Source: Phallusia mammillata
Lineage: Eukaryota; Chordata; Ascidiacea; Phlebobranchia; Ascidiidae
Assembly (NCBI GenBank): GCA_003260075.1
Contig: QLIY01000017.1
Span: 186,001-250,000, forward strand
Reading direction: 5' to 3'
Length of the DNA: 64,000 nucleotides
Below, piece by piece: positions 48,089-59,082 of the stretch. The notes below the pieces were generated by a model. That model was not told the origin of the DNA. It did not search any database and saw only the letters and a program-made list of their open reading frames with translations. A program made the translations under genes and the position numbers. Each line of letters starts with the position of its first letter. Positions within the stretch are counted from its first letter, which is position 1.

Positions 48089-51000
48089 CTTTTGTCCTGT
48101 TTATGTTTACGTTTTAGTAATGGAAATTGGGAACAGCCTAACAATTAGTTTGTAATTGAATATGTAAAAAGCGAACACACAAAAATGTAGGTGTGAACAA
48201 CAATTAGAGTATTTTATACTTTTTAGCTCATAAGCAGTTTTAAACAAGAATAATATCTGCACAAAGTTTGTTTTTTTCCTAAAGCGTTCACAGTCAACTA
48301 AAGATATCGACAAGGCACCAAAAACAAGATAAATTTGGATGCAACGATTGTATTTTTTTAGTTCGGCTAAATTATACCTGTCGCAAAGACTTGTGTATAT
48401 CCAAGTATATGGCATAGACGCGATAAATATGGCCTAGATCAGGGGTGGGGAGCATGCGGCCCGCTTGCCTTTTTAATGTGGACCGCGTCACTATTTTGTT
48501 AAAGTACAGCATAAAACGTAGCATAAAAAACANTAGTGTGACTTGACATGCAGCCTAGCTTTATAAAATAAGGCGGTAGTTTCTCGCCAACCTAAATTAA
48601 ATTGATCAGAGTTTTGTCAAGTACGCTGTCTGACTGTACATATAACTGCCACTTAAGCCTTGACATTCATGCTGCTGTTAACTCGACAATGAAATAATAT
48701 GTGCCTTGACGAATTTGGACGTTGTTGCTTCTTTGCACTCTACAGTCTTCCATATCCAGGATCTATCTTAGCTGTCCGCTTAAACAGTGCTCCGCAACCT
48801 TTTTTCACGCACGTCACACCATACAAGCTTTAAATGTTCGGCGGCACACCCGAACCAAAAAATGCGATAATTTTTCGAAAGACTAAAAAGAGCATTAAGC
48901 AAGGGGTCTTAAACTTCTTTGAGGGCCCAAAACATATTTTGCGTTGGTAAAGGGCCGTACTCGTACTATTGGAACTTCTTCTGTAAAAGTAATTTGAACA
49001 AAAATATTATGTGCTTATGTTGTGCGTTCATGCCATTTAATGTACAAAAAACATTTGTAATGCAATAAACAGATATACATGCAATTACGACACAATTGAA
49101 AAATTTGACGCAACAATTGGAATTGCTGATTTTCAACAGGAGGAACTATTTCCATCATACGATTAAATAGTCGCATTGGGATAAAATTTAGTTGGATGTT
49201 GTAGACTACTGTATCATTTGCTATAATGTTAAAATACACAAAAAGAAATTTAAACAAAAAGTTACGGTTTTGCGGCGGCACAGCGGTTGCGGAGCACTGC
49301 TCTTAAACAAAACATCCAGTGTTATGACTGTCGAACCAGCATATCAAACACTATATGCACTGACCCGTTGCCTACAGCCTTGTAAAACAAAAAAGAGTTT
49401 ATAACGTTGTTTAGAAAATTGGCTCTCCAGCAGAGTTAGTGTGTAGTCTAGGTGAAAGCTCGAACTGATCAGTTGAGTGCAAGATACCTGATAATAAAAG
49501 ATTGCTTTGGACAGCTGGTATCTCGATCGTGCTCAGTCAGACAAGCAGCGCGCAAGTGTTAAAACAAATTCATTAAGCATGCGGCGCATCAAATAATCAA
49601 AATTTGTTTTTGGTGGCACATTTTGCTGGTAAAAGTAACAAAAGTTGTTTGAAGAATGTTAATTTTTAACTACATGGCGGTAAGTAAGGATGCTTTTCTT
49701 TGCCAATAGCAAAAACGAGCTTTGAAATGTTGTCATGGACACCAGTATTTTTTGATGATCCTAAAACACCATGGGAATTGTTTGCACTTTAAAACACCAT
49801 GGAATTGTTTGACTGTGTTGTAAGCGTCTCGGTTACGTTACTAAACACGAATGTACAGTCAAGTGACCATGTGTTATTTTAAATTTGGGCAAAAATCAAA
49901 ACAGATCATTATGTGCATGAACAGTTTAAAAAGTCATAACAACACATATTTTATTTCATGGGATGTATAAGAAAATACGTAGCTGGCAGTATTTCTGGCC
50001 AAAATATTTTACCCAAGGAATAGTGATAAGGCTCTCGCTGTCAAACATGTTTGCCAGAGAACATTCATTGTATGTATTTTTAATGTTTTACCAATTATTT
50101 ACAAATATGTCATTAATGAGAATTCAGAAGTAATATTGACACAGTTTTCTTTAGTGTGATGAGATTTCGGAATAATGTGCGACGACATCAGGCTTTTTAA
50201 AACTCCTCTTCAACTGCGTGGATCAACAACGTGTGTCTTTTCAGAACTCCACTACGAGCAAAGCTTTTTGCACAAACATCGCATCGATGAGGTTTCTCTC
50301 TGGTGGATGCATGTGTCAACATGTGCGTTTTCAAATTTCCACTTTGTGCAAATCTTTTTTCACAAACTTCACATTGATGAGGTTTCTCATTGGTATGTAT
50401 CAACATGTGTATTTTCAAATGTACACCTTGTGCAAAGCTTTTTTCACAAACTTCACATCTATGAGGTTTCTCATTGATGTGTACCATCAACATGTGTCTT
50501 TTCAAAACTCCACCTTGGGCAAATCTTTTTTGGCAAATAAGACATTGATGACGTTTCTCTTCAGTATGTCTCAACATATGTCTTTTCAAATTTCCACTTT
50601 GGGTAAATCTTTTTTCACAAACAGCGCATCGATGAGGTTTTTCATTCGTGTGTACCGACATGTGTTTTTTCAAAGTTTCTCGATGGCGAAATCTTTTTTC
50701 ACAAACATCACAACGATGAGCTTTTTCGTTGCCGTGTGTCATCATGTGCCTTTTTAAAATCCTTTCTTCGCGAAATGCTTTTTCACAAACAGTACAACAA
50801 TGAGATTTTTCGTTGGTGTGAGTCAACAAATGTATCTTTAAATGACTACCTTGACCAAATCTTTTTTCACAAACATCACATCGATAAGGTTTTTCGTTGG
50901 TATGTGTCATCATGTGTCTTTTTAAATGTGAACCCAATGCAAATCTTTTTTCACAAATATGACATTGATGGGGTTTCTCCTTAGTATATGTCAACATGTG

Positions 51001-52425
51001 TCTTTTTAAATGTCCACTTTGGCCAAATGTTTTCTCACAAACACCACATCGATGAGTTTTCTTTCCAATATTAAGATTAGACTTCTGTGTTTCCAAATGT
51101 TTATCATTATTATTATTCTTTTCACAAACATCCCAAGTGTGGCGCAAAGGTGATTTTTGATAGCATTTTTGGATGCAAAGCATCTTTTGCAAAATTCGCA
51201 TTGGTGATCACTTTCTTTTTTGCTAGTTTGTTGTTGGTTGGAAGAGACTTGAAACGCGTTTTCCTTTTGCGAAGACGGTAGCTCAGATTCCGAATCCAGG
51301 GTTTTGATTTTTTCATATTAGTTAAACATCTAATGTTTGAAACAAGACGACAGTTGACTCTTTTGGCAATTAAAACAACTTAGTCAACGTTTCGTCGTCC
51401 CACTCATTAGAGCAGGGGTGGGGAACCCTCGGGCCGCATGTGGCCCGCTTGCCTTTTTAATGTGGCCCCCGTCACAATTTTAGTATACAACATAATTTTA
51501 GTATAGGTACAGTATACAACATAGTACAGACGAATCCGGTTAATCGCATAATCCGTTTAATTGCATCACAATTAAAAATCCCAAACCGTCGCCCATCGTT
51601 TGTTAAGAAAATCGTCCGGTTAATCGCATAAACCGGATATTCGCATCGATTTTCCACGAAATATGCGATTAACCGGATTGATGATCTCTCTGTGAAAGTC
51701 GAACAGNAAATCAAATCTGGAGCGATGAAATATAAAACCACTTGTGTGCTTTTACACGGAATTTGAAAATAAAAAAGATATTTGGCCCGCCCGAAAATGT
51801 TGTGCAATTCATGCGGCCCGCAGTGCTAAGTAGGTTCCCCACCCCTGGCCTAGATTTAGTGGTTCATTACGTCGGTGGACCACTTCGTGACTGGGGTTTA
51901 TACATATTGACAACACTTCATTGTACCTGTAAAACGCGTCCTATCTTTGGGTTTTTTGTTAAATCGGGTCAGCTGAGTCACGCCACCTGAAACAAGACAT
52001 AGGGTTGAACACTTTTATCGAATTCAAGAAAAGTGACACGTACCTGCATTTGTATTGAATCCGACGTTGCTCCTATAAAGGAAAACAAAAATAGGATAGA
52101 AAATTAGAACCCGATTTTTCAGTATTTTTTTTGGGTTATACCAAACTTCATTTTACAACTAATGTTTGAACTTTGCGCATAGCGGTGGGAGCCTACTTAG
52201 ATATTTAATTTTTTTATTCAATTTTTGGCATTTTAGATCCATTTAACAACCTCGACAATTTATTGAATGTATAGAGATAGACCGAGACAGGTCTGCCCGC
52301 ACCCAGTAAAAACGGTGTTTTAATTAAAACAGTTAAGAATACATTTAACAAACAATTCTTTTTACAGCTAAACTAAGGTACTATTCCGATCGGATTTAAC
52401 TAAATAATACTTACGCATTGGGCAT
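45508..52425 (-). CDS. Gene C: TPR-like protein with micro-exons (9 exons)
   Basis: Proposed 421-aa paralogue of gene A. Exons 5' to 3': 52415-52425, 52044-52072, 51927-51986, 47809-47880, 47564-47632, 47360-47431, 47096-47137, 46872-46937, 45508-46352. The sum (1266 nt) and every phase agree. The start is MPNASNVGFNTNAGG. The third exon is basic (RFNKKPKDRTRF). Two 72-nt exons are sister repeats (PQQVGQMLPMLTELQ and ALQVGNPLLSMQGVQ, each ending in KLTE/QLTE); SQQMGLLKLIGIDAE and AGKKNVLKAMQKL follow the same design. The family motif is WKTSLEWMISHE. The 45508 exon is the helical domain, with a TPR-like segment at 354-391 and the tail PSLGGLGVHD. It is clearly closest to gene A. Intron 3 is about 4 kb and contains the zinc-finger gene and several hAT elements. 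A polyadenylation candidate is at 45230-45235. The function is unknown. Confidence 0.8.
47939..48088 (+). mobile_element. hAT left end truncated by a G69 tract
   Basis: CGGTTCCCAAACTAGGGTCC...GAGGCAATTTTGGGGGGACCGCGAA matches the left 70 bp of the complete element at 55431. It then runs into 69 consecutive G (48020-48088), after which no further element sequence or right end is found. It lies in intron 3 of gene C. Confidence 0.8.
48785..49299 (+). mobile_element. hAT-type element
   Basis: Inverted ends CAGTGCTCCGCAACC and GGTTGCGGAGCACTG. The flanks CGCTTAAA and CTCTTAAA match at 7 of 8 bases. A further hAT-like start (AAGGGGTCTTAAACTTC) lies at about 48901 without a partner. No transposase. 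Confidence 0.85.
49300..50150. other. Non-coding flank of the zinc-finger gene
   Basis: No exon was recognised between the hAT element and the 3' end of the zinc-finger frame. ATGGCG followed by GTAAGT at 49674 on the plus strand looks like a start exon but has no supporting downstream exon. Confidence 0.45.
50197..51201 (-). CDS. C2H2 zinc-finger protein, 10 tandem fingers
   Basis: 334-aa frame. After a short N-terminus there are ten C2H2 fingers from about residue 52 to 330, mostly at 28-residue spacing, with linkers of the TNEKPH type (variant of TGEKP). A typical unit is CEKRFALGSHLKRHMMTH. Finger 1 has Tyr in place of the last zinc-binding His (HMLTY), and fingers 7, 9 and 10 have longer His spacing or linkers. 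Such arrays usually bind DNA in the nucleus; no KRAB, BTB or SCAN domain is seen. The gene lies on the same strand as gene C, inside its intron 3, and within a hAT-bounded segment. A low-complexity Asn run (N4) comes from an (ATT)n-like repeat. Upstream, another frame encodes a Ser-rich linker and an extra finger (CEFCKRCFASKNAIKNH); see the frame-break entry. The true start is therefore uncertain. Confidence 0.8.
   Translation of the reverse strand: MRILQKMLCIQKCYQKSPLRHTWDVCEKNNNNDKHLETQKSNLNIGKKTHRCGVCEKTFGQSGHLKRHMLTYTKEKPHQCHICEKRFALGSHLKRHMMTHTNEKPYRCDVCEKRFGQGSHLKIHLLTHTNEKSHCCTVCEKAFREERILKRHMMTHGNEKAHRCDVCEKRFRHRETLKKHMSVHTNEKPHRCAVCEKRFTQSGNLKRHMLRHTEEKRHQCLICQKRFAQGGVLKRHMLMVHINEKPHRCEVCEKSFAQGVHLKIHMLIHTNEKPHQCEVCEKRFAQSGNLKTHMLTHASTREKPHRCDVCAKSFARSGVLKRHTLLIHAVEEEF
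51135..51330 (-). pseudogene. Out-of-frame N-terminal finger of the zinc-finger gene
   Basis: In a second reverse frame the DNA encodes TLDSESELPSSQKEN, then QTSKKESDHQCEFC and KRCFASKNAIKNHL, a C2H2 unit missing only its last His. The matching RHTWDVCEKN continues in the frame of the main array. The change falls at about 51139-51149. This is either a one-base indel (real or a sequencing error) or an unrecognised splice. No ATG opens this frame before an upstream TAA. Confidence 0.6.
51413..51847 (+). mobile_element. 435-bp hAT-type MITE
   Basis: CAGGGGTGGGGAACC and GGTTCCCCACCCCTG are perfect inverted ends with GCGGCCCGC-rich sub-termini. Its own left flank CATTAGAG does not match the right flank GCCTAGAT, which instead pairs with 48432-48439. 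One N lies at 51706. A Tc/mariner-like inverted pair at 51527-51692 (CCGGTTAATCGCATAA and its complement) is nested inside. Confidence 0.8.
51527..51692 (+). mobile_element. Possible nested Tc/mariner-like MITE
   Basis: CAGACGAATCCGGTTAATCG at the left and, on the reverse strand, CAGAGAGATCATCAATCCGG plus TTAATCGCATA at the right form an imperfect inverted pair. A further direct copy of CCGGTTAATCGCATAA lies inside. TA precedes the left end but not the right end, so the boundaries are uncertain. Confidence 0.5.
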
Positions 52426-52697
52426 GACTATGTAATTAATCGTTTGACGTTCCATTTCCTTTACTTTACACTTATCTCTCACCGTGGTTCAGTTGAAAAA
52501 ACAGTTCACCTACAAGCTGAAACTATTGGCAAGCTCAGTTTAGTCCAAATGGTAAAGGTGTACCAGTCACAATTTAACATAGCTGTAAAAAGTGTCGGAA
52601 AAAAGGTTTGGCGCGCGATATTGCTTATACTAAACTCCTTGTTGGCAGGACTTGAGTTTAATACAGTTTTAACCCTACTGTGTACCACGACATCAAA
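52426..52697. promoter_or_regulatory. Bidirectional promoter of genes C and D
   Basis: 272 bp separate the divergent start codons. CGGAAAAAAGGTT at 52596-52608, about 100 bp before the D start, is identical to the 13-mer about 90 bp before the B start. A TATA-like TTATACTAAA follows 20 bp later. TTATCTCTCACC (GATA complement) lies nearer to C. Which sites act is unknown. Confidence 0.6.
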
Positions 52698-53887
52698 ATG
52701 AGTGATTCCGGTAAGTAAAGATATTTTTGCATGCACCAATGTATTATGTGGTAATTTTACTAAAGCTTACTTGTACTGTTCAACAATTGCAGAAGAAAGT
52801 GTGGCGTCACAACAAGAAACTGATGAACAAGCTGCAAACGTAACTGAGTCAAATGATTCGCACGGACAGAGAGACAAAAAAGACCAGGCATCAAAATTTG
52901 ATCTTGCAAAAATATTTTGCTGGCAAGGTAAGCAGACCAGTTCAATGATCCTTTCTAATTTTAGCACATACTTGCTTTTGCGCATGCGATAATTTGCGCA
53001 TGCGAATTTTTCGCGCATGCGATATACTACGAACATTTTTGTACACAGATAATGTACCGACTTTGTTGGACAATGGCCAGTTTGACGAGGCTTTCGGTGT
53101 GTTGGATGAAAGAAATACAATGGGAATGGATCTTAGAAACGCCCGTTCACTCCTCAACTATGCTGTATGTCTTATGGCAACCGAGCACGACTACGACGCC
53201 ATTGAGGAGCAACTGAAATCGATTATCGCCGCAGCAAATCCAACAAGCAAAGCTGTTTTGTGGTTGGTTAAAAAATTACGCAAACAAGAAAAATGTTTCT
53301 CTGCGCTGGTCATTGACAAATTGTGTTTAGATATATTTTTCGATGATAAAAGCCCGTACGAAACATTTGGCATAACTGAGGATATTATTAGCAGTATGAG
53401 GCAAACTGTAACTGGTATGATTGAAACGGATGAAAGTGTGGGTGCTTTTATCCAACGCAACATTCTGCCAAAAATGTATTACATGAAAGAAATGCTTATG
53501 GAGTTGGAAAACATTGATCCTTACTATCAAAGCGCGAAATCTGGGTATGTGGCGCATTGTATCGAAGTATGTGAAACAAACAATGATGCACGGATTAGAA
53601 TCATATTAGACACCATTGATTACATGCGGCGAACCATGGGGGACAAAAAAGTCAAAAAACACCAGATTTATGGCACGCTCTGCAACAACCTGGGTTCAAC
53701 ATATCTTAAAATGGGTTCAAGGGAAAACGCTATTGAATACTATAAGGAAACGCTTGAATGCTTTAAATTGGCTACTGACTTTGAGAACGATGATAAAAGA
53801 GATAGATATATCAGAGATGTTAATATGGCATTGCTTCGTGCCCAGGGAGAGGAAGAGGAGATAGGAATTGGGTTTGGTCGAATGTAA
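52698..53887 (+). CDS. Gene D: plus-arm TPR-like protein (3 exons)
   Basis: Proposed 328-aa protein, exons 52698-52710, 52793-52927 and 53049-53887, all GT-AG (GTAAGT, GTAAGC donors). Exon 1 encodes MSDS, as MGDS in gene B. Exon 2 is hydrophilic and ends ASKFDLAKIFCWQ. Exon 3 (residues 50-328) holds the helical domain, starting VPTLLDNGQFDEAFGVLDER, with a TPR-like segment at 257-294 (YGTLCNNLGSTYLKMG), the motif CIEVCE also seen in B (and GIEVCE in F), and the tail GIGFGRM. It is closest to gene B and far closer to B than to its divergent neighbour C. AATAAA is at 54016-54021. The family is unnamed to me. A scaffold-like protein-binding role is inferred only from the TPR-like helices. Confidence 0.85.
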
Positions 53888-54675
53888 ACAGACTCGATTG
53901 TCCAGTATGCCGTTGTTTTTGTTGTGACACGCTTATCGATGTCTTCACTATTCATTTTGCAAGACATGCTTTTGTGTTGCAATTATATACTCTTATACAT
54001 GTAGAATTTAAACAAAATAAAAAGGTTTTGAAAAACATGAACGGCTTAAATTCGTTATTAAGGCATTTTCAACAGGGTTTCAAAAAATATGGCGGGACTG
54101 TAGTTTCGTAGCTTAGCACGAGATTATTCGATTGAATGAAGCGACAAAGCCAAAGAGCATCGGTGTAATGGTAATAGTGACCTTCAGTAAATATTGTGAC
54201 ACATCATGATGTGAAACATTTTCCATCGACATGTCCACTTAAATAAAAGCTTCCGTTAACGAATTGACATCAAACAATATCAAAACAAACTTGTTATTAT
54301 TGATGTGGTATAACCAACGATTTACAGAAAGTTACAATAAAAACAATTACGTGGGTGCACTTTTGTCCAATTGCTAAAATACCCACAAGCTAAAACCTGA
54401 CTTGAAACAATAATTTGCTGTGCGCCAAAAAGTAAATTTCCACGTTCTATCATACAGAATACTGGTGTCAAAAGTTAGAAGTGACCTTGTCTCCAAAACG
54501 AAAACGGTTTCGTATAGCTTTGCCTAGTAAAGGCAGTTTCGTATAGCGTACTATTACCAGGATTGTTGAAGCGATAAATCCAGGTATAGCTGGAAACCCC
54601 GGTTTCACAGCTGCGATAAAAAATGCTGTGAACCTCAATTTACCCAACGTAATATAATATTCGGTGTGATCTGTC

Positions 54676-55110
54676 AAGTCAAGTCAAATTTTATTTGCAT
54701 AGTCACTTCATCATCACAGTTCCATTGTTGAACGGATACATAAACAACAAGAACACCGAAAAAACCGTAGGCTGTCGAGTCAAGCGTCCTGTTATTTGAA
54801 TTGTGATTGAATTCCGTTTTGGGTATGTTCTGCCATAGGATCGCAACCGACAGCACGAACCTGGCGGGGTACGTCCGGTTGCATAAGACGGTAGTTGAAC
54901 CCACAGGTTCTGCTGGCCAAATGAAACCCGCCTAAACGAAAACACCAGCTCGGTTCCTTCGAACGTTTCCTGTGATCCCGTAGGCAGACCCGGGTGTCCC
55001 GAGGACAGTTCGTTGCAAAGATGAAATTGTTGCCGTCGAGCATCTCCTCTTTATAAGATCGATTTTGAGATCTCTGATGTTGTTCGCTGGGAAAGGTGCT
55101 GCACAATCTT
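54676..55110 (-). mobile_element. Probable retroelement with TTGAC-repeat 3' tail
   Basis: On the reverse strand a GC-rich body ends in AAATAAAATTTGACTTGACT, a short tandem 3' tail like that of many SINE and LINE families. It is absent from the sister copy of the 54-57 kb duplication. A 104-codon frame in the body has no domain I recognise. The class is not certain. Confidence 0.5.
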
Positions 55111-55430
55111 CGACCCGGATGAAAATACGTTGAAGTATTTGAAGTACGGTTAATTTTTACCGGATTCGCATCTATGCATTATAGACAATCGTGTTTGGAC
55201 ATCGCAGATTAATCAAACAATTTGAATTCGTTTTCATTTTAAATAAGGACACAGACAAAGCGCGTGTGTAGAATGATCAGAAATATACTAAATCCTTCTT
55301 ACATATATATTTTTTTTTGTAGACGGCTTACTGCTGGGGCATAGAAATACTGCTGCAGTAGAAAATATATTATTCGCGAATTTTCACGTGTCACGGACAG
55401 TGCAAATAACTGACATCAGTTTGCTTATTG

Positions 55431-55850
55431 CAGCGGTTCCCAAACTGGGGTCCGCGGTCCTTTAGTGTTCCGTGAGGCAATTTTTGGGGGACCGCGAAAA
55501 AGTTGAATAATTCTATAATCTTATTTGGCGTCAGTTTGTGCCACTAAATAAGTTTTAAATCAAAGTAGAATTGAGAATCGACTGTCTCTATTGCTGAACA
55601 ATGGCCTTTATCGAATAAAAACTATCAAAAATGCCATGTTCGCGCACAACCGTAATGTATCTTTGTTTTGTTTGTGATGTCACATGCTGTCTTTGAATGA
55701 TTGTTATGCGCAATTTTGCATAACTAGCTAAAATCCAGCAATCAACTTTCGTTTTTATGAAATAGCATTTAGGCCAAAGGACCGCGAGCCCTCGAAATTA
55801 TGGCAAAGGGACCGTTTTGAAAAAAATATGAAAAAGTTTGGGAACCACTG
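55431..55850 (+). mobile_element. Complete hAT-type element, 420 bp
   Basis: CAGCGGTTCCCAAACTGG and AGTTTGGGAACCACTG ends, with perfect GCTTATTG duplications at 55423-55430 and 55851-55858. It is a reference copy for the truncated element at 47939. No transposase. Confidence 0.93.
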
Positions 55851-57450
55851 GCTTATTGGGTGTGTTTTGTTGTTGTCTGTCAATTCAAGCTTTAACTTTT
55901 TTTACAAAAATAGCGGCCTCTAGACATAAATAGAAATGGGGCCACAGGAAACCACAAAAGGGTGTTGTTTTTATCAGTTCACAGAGCAAGTTAGGGTGAG
56001 GAAGAGGAACTGACCGGTTTCGTATCTTTAACCCGAGAGGGCTGGTGCGCCAAATCTGTTGGGACATGTAATGCTATAAAAGGGGATATTGGTTCGATAT
56101 AATGAACGCCCCTTTATCAATGCTTGGGAACACGTAAACAGGACTAGAAAAAGTAATGCCTTTAGTTGTCAGGTGGGAAATTCCAGCAACGCGATAGGCA
56201 CTAAAACTTCAACCGATAAACCCCTTGTCAATAACATGAAAAAACATAGGGCTTACAAAAAGGGCTTGTACACCTTTATTTACATACACCGACAATTTAG
56301 ATAATCCGCCCGTTGCGGATCAAATGCCTCCTTTAAACAATTTTGGCTGCTTCGAATAGCCCCAAAATAATAATAACTCAACTTAACATACTCGTACGAA
56401 GGAACTGAAAAACAGTACATTTTCGCTTGGGTCTGTGATTCATGTTGCTGTATATCTGTGTCATGCAACCATTGAACCGATACCAACAGATTTGAGTGAA
56501 ACAGGATGCTTTATAAAGAGACCACTTGTCATCAGTTTTCACGTTAAGTTAGCATTACCATGGCAGTGTAGCAAGACAGTGTCCCGTAAAATTTTTTGTA
56601 TGCATATTTTGGTTGCTCTATTGCCCAATTGTTTAAATACCAGCAACTAAAATCTTGACTTGAAACAGTAATTTGCTTGCGACAAAACTGTCAGCTTCCA
56701 CGTTCTATGATAGTGAATATTGGTTTTAAAATTTAACTTCCGCGTGTACATCAGCATTTCCTGAATCAAAACCTTCTTTCGAAAAAGGAACTAGGTGGTT
56801 TCGTAGCTTTGCATAATATTAGTAGTGACGTTGAAGCAATAAATCCAGGTAAAACCGGACACCCCGGGTTTATAGATGCGATAAACAAATGCTGTGAACC
56901 TCAATTTACCCAACGTTACGTAATTGTCTCCTGTGCGACATTTGACTATCTTTATGCCGTCGTTTGCAAAGAAAATACGCTTATAGTTTGGACACAATTA
57001 TTTTTTACCGAATGTATATCTATCCATTAAGTATTCGCGTTCGAATATCAAACAAACGATTTGAATTCACTTTCCTTTTAAATTGTGACACAGACAATGG
57101 GCGTGTGTAGAAAGATCAGAAATTAATAATCCTCCTCTGCAATAAAAACGATGGACATATAAAAGTGTACTTTTTGGCACTTTGCAGAACGATAAAGATT
57201 TTCTTTTATTGTAAAGTATACTATTTGGAAATTCCGCTTCATGTTGCTGATTTAAGTCATGTGCCAAAAGATTGTGTTTTAACACGTCACAAAGCCAGGT
57301 GGCATGAGGAAGAGAAACTAACTGGTTTCGTGGCTTTAACCGGGAGGCTGTCGCCGTAAATCCGTTGGAACATTTGTTAATGCTATACGCATCCAAAATG
57401 TTTTCAGGTTTCGATACATTTTTTTCCCGTATATCGACAATTTAGTTAAT

Positions 57451-58955
57451 CCAACTATTCATAATAACAGTTTTGGTTAGTTTGGATGGCTCCAAAGTAA
57501 TAAGAATACCAACTTAACTCAACATTTTCATGCAAAGATGTTTTTCTACTGCGGACCGTTTTTGAAACTGAAACATTATCGTGGACCGGCCTTCAAAAAA
57601 TACAAACATTTAGCAACGAAAACGCATAAATTAGTGTATCATCCCCAAGAATACATGGGCGAAATATTTCAGAGCATTTAATCTGAAAAATTATACGGCC
57701 CGGTACCGAACTCTTGGATCGGCGGTTGCAGACCTAAAAAACACAATGGCAGTGTAACAAGAGAGTGTCCCTAATGTATATTGTTTGCATGTTTGCAACG
57801 CAAGCGATTGTAAAATTTGTTTGGAGTCAGTTGGCATGATAAGTAATAAACATATCGAACTGCTGTTGAAGCCCGTCAGGTCACAAAAGAGGCAATATAA
57901 TCATTTGACTTTGGTCACGTGACCGGTACATCGCCTAGTGTCTAAATTAAGAAAATATTTGGCAACACTTTTCAGTGCATAGACTTAGTAATGTTACTAA
58001 AAAAATCTACATGTTGTTCATACATTTAACATCAAAAGAGCTGAAAAAATAAAATCAATGTGAAGCATTTGCGTTCGGAGGTACCTACTACTTTTTGTGA
58101 AAGCGCTTTTGGAAACTTGAATGCCTGAGTGGTCTCCTCTTCTGCTTTTATTTCTGGCATAAGAATGGTAATTTCCCGCAGTTACCCAACTGGGGTGCAC
58201 GACTGCAGTCACAAGGGTTCATTAGTAAGAGTGTATGTATAGATAAAAACAAAAAATGAGTTGTTACAATTCGTTGCAGTGTATGTGTATCACCATTTTA
58301 AAACACTCTCCTTTCGAAAAATGTTACTTTACATTCGCGTTTGTCCAGCTCATGGTTGCGCAACCCATTAGCTATCATACGCCTTTGTTCCAGCGACGAC
58401 CGCCAGAATCTGTATGTTTTTTTGTTTAGGTATAATTTACATTTATGCAGAATCAGCCGCCACTAGGCCTACATATGTTTTTATGTGCATGTAAACGTCC
58501 CCATAGATTTGTTGTCGAGGCCGCAAGTTGTGTACCCCCAGTTCTATAGCTTCATTTTATGCCTGAGAATCAGCAAAAAGGCAGTTAATTGTCATCAATC
58601 ACAAGCGTTTGCAATCACAGCAACTCTTCGTAAGGGTACATAAGAGAAAATAGAGTTGTTGAGAACTGGTTGTAATAATACGTTTGAATACGCCAAGTCA
58701 ACGAGTTGTGTTTTGTTTACGTTAGATGTAAAGTATTATAATGCAAAGAAGTAAAGACATGCCGTCAGTAAAGATATACTTTTAAGTAGGGATCTGTTGT
58801 TCTTTGTCGTCACCTAGAGACCGCAACTTAATATGGTGGAAAGCAATATTGTCGAAAGGCATTCTGATGCCAATGCAATCAATGCAGTACATTCCAATTG
58901 CAATAAATCTAATTTTATTGCACACTATACTGCGCAATAACTATCAAATGCATTA
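57451..58955. other. Gene-free stretch before gene E
   Basis: Nothing coding was recognised. Weak hAT-like pieces occur at 57548-57600 (GCGGACCG, GTGGACCGG) and at 58350/58540 (GGTTGCGCAACCC, AAGTTGTGTACCCCCAG), without convincing ends or duplications. Confidence 0.5.
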
Positions 58956-59082
58956 AAATGTTTATTTCAAAAAGTGCACAACAGATTTAACGTAATATAC
59001 TTATTGCAGTAGCGAAATATAAACAAATGGACAATCGATCATTTACAACGTTAAAATGTACAAAATGGACACAGAAAACATG

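Larger units (their letters stand above)
48440..51847 (+). mobile_element. Composite hAT-bounded segment carrying a zinc-finger gene
   Basis: The left end CAGGGGTGGGGAGC at 48440 and right end GGTTCCCCACCCCTG at 51847 are flanked by identical GCCTAGAT (48432-48439, 51848-51855), the 8-bp duplication expected of one hAT insertion. In between lie a second, internal left end (51413), another hAT (48785-49299) and the C2H2 gene (50197-51201). The simplest reading is that a distal left end and the right end of two related elements moved together, carrying the gene into intron 3 of gene C. Nested insertion with a lost end is the alternative. Confidence 0.6.
54312..57450 (+). repeat. Diverged tandem duplication between genes D and E
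   Basis: About 54312-56290 and 56340-57450 share colinear blocks. For example GATAAATCCAGGTATAGC against AATAAATCCAGGTAAAAC, ATGCTGTGAACCTCAATTTA in both, and GACAATTTAG(A/T)TAATCC at 56290 and 57440. Copy 1 additionally holds a retroelement (54676) and a hAT (55431). The 60-110 codon frames here are not supported as genes. Confidence 0.7.

Noticed and set aside
49674..49690. ATGGCG followed by a good donor GTAAGT on the plus strand
   Set aside because: No downstream exon could be connected, and such short matches occur by chance.
50218..50757. 179-codon plus-strand open frame
   Set aside because: It is the antisense of the tandem zinc-finger array; the periodic residues simply mirror the fingers.
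57548..57730. hAT-like GGACCG blocks
   Set aside because: No terminal pair or 8-bp duplication could be read; too decayed to call.
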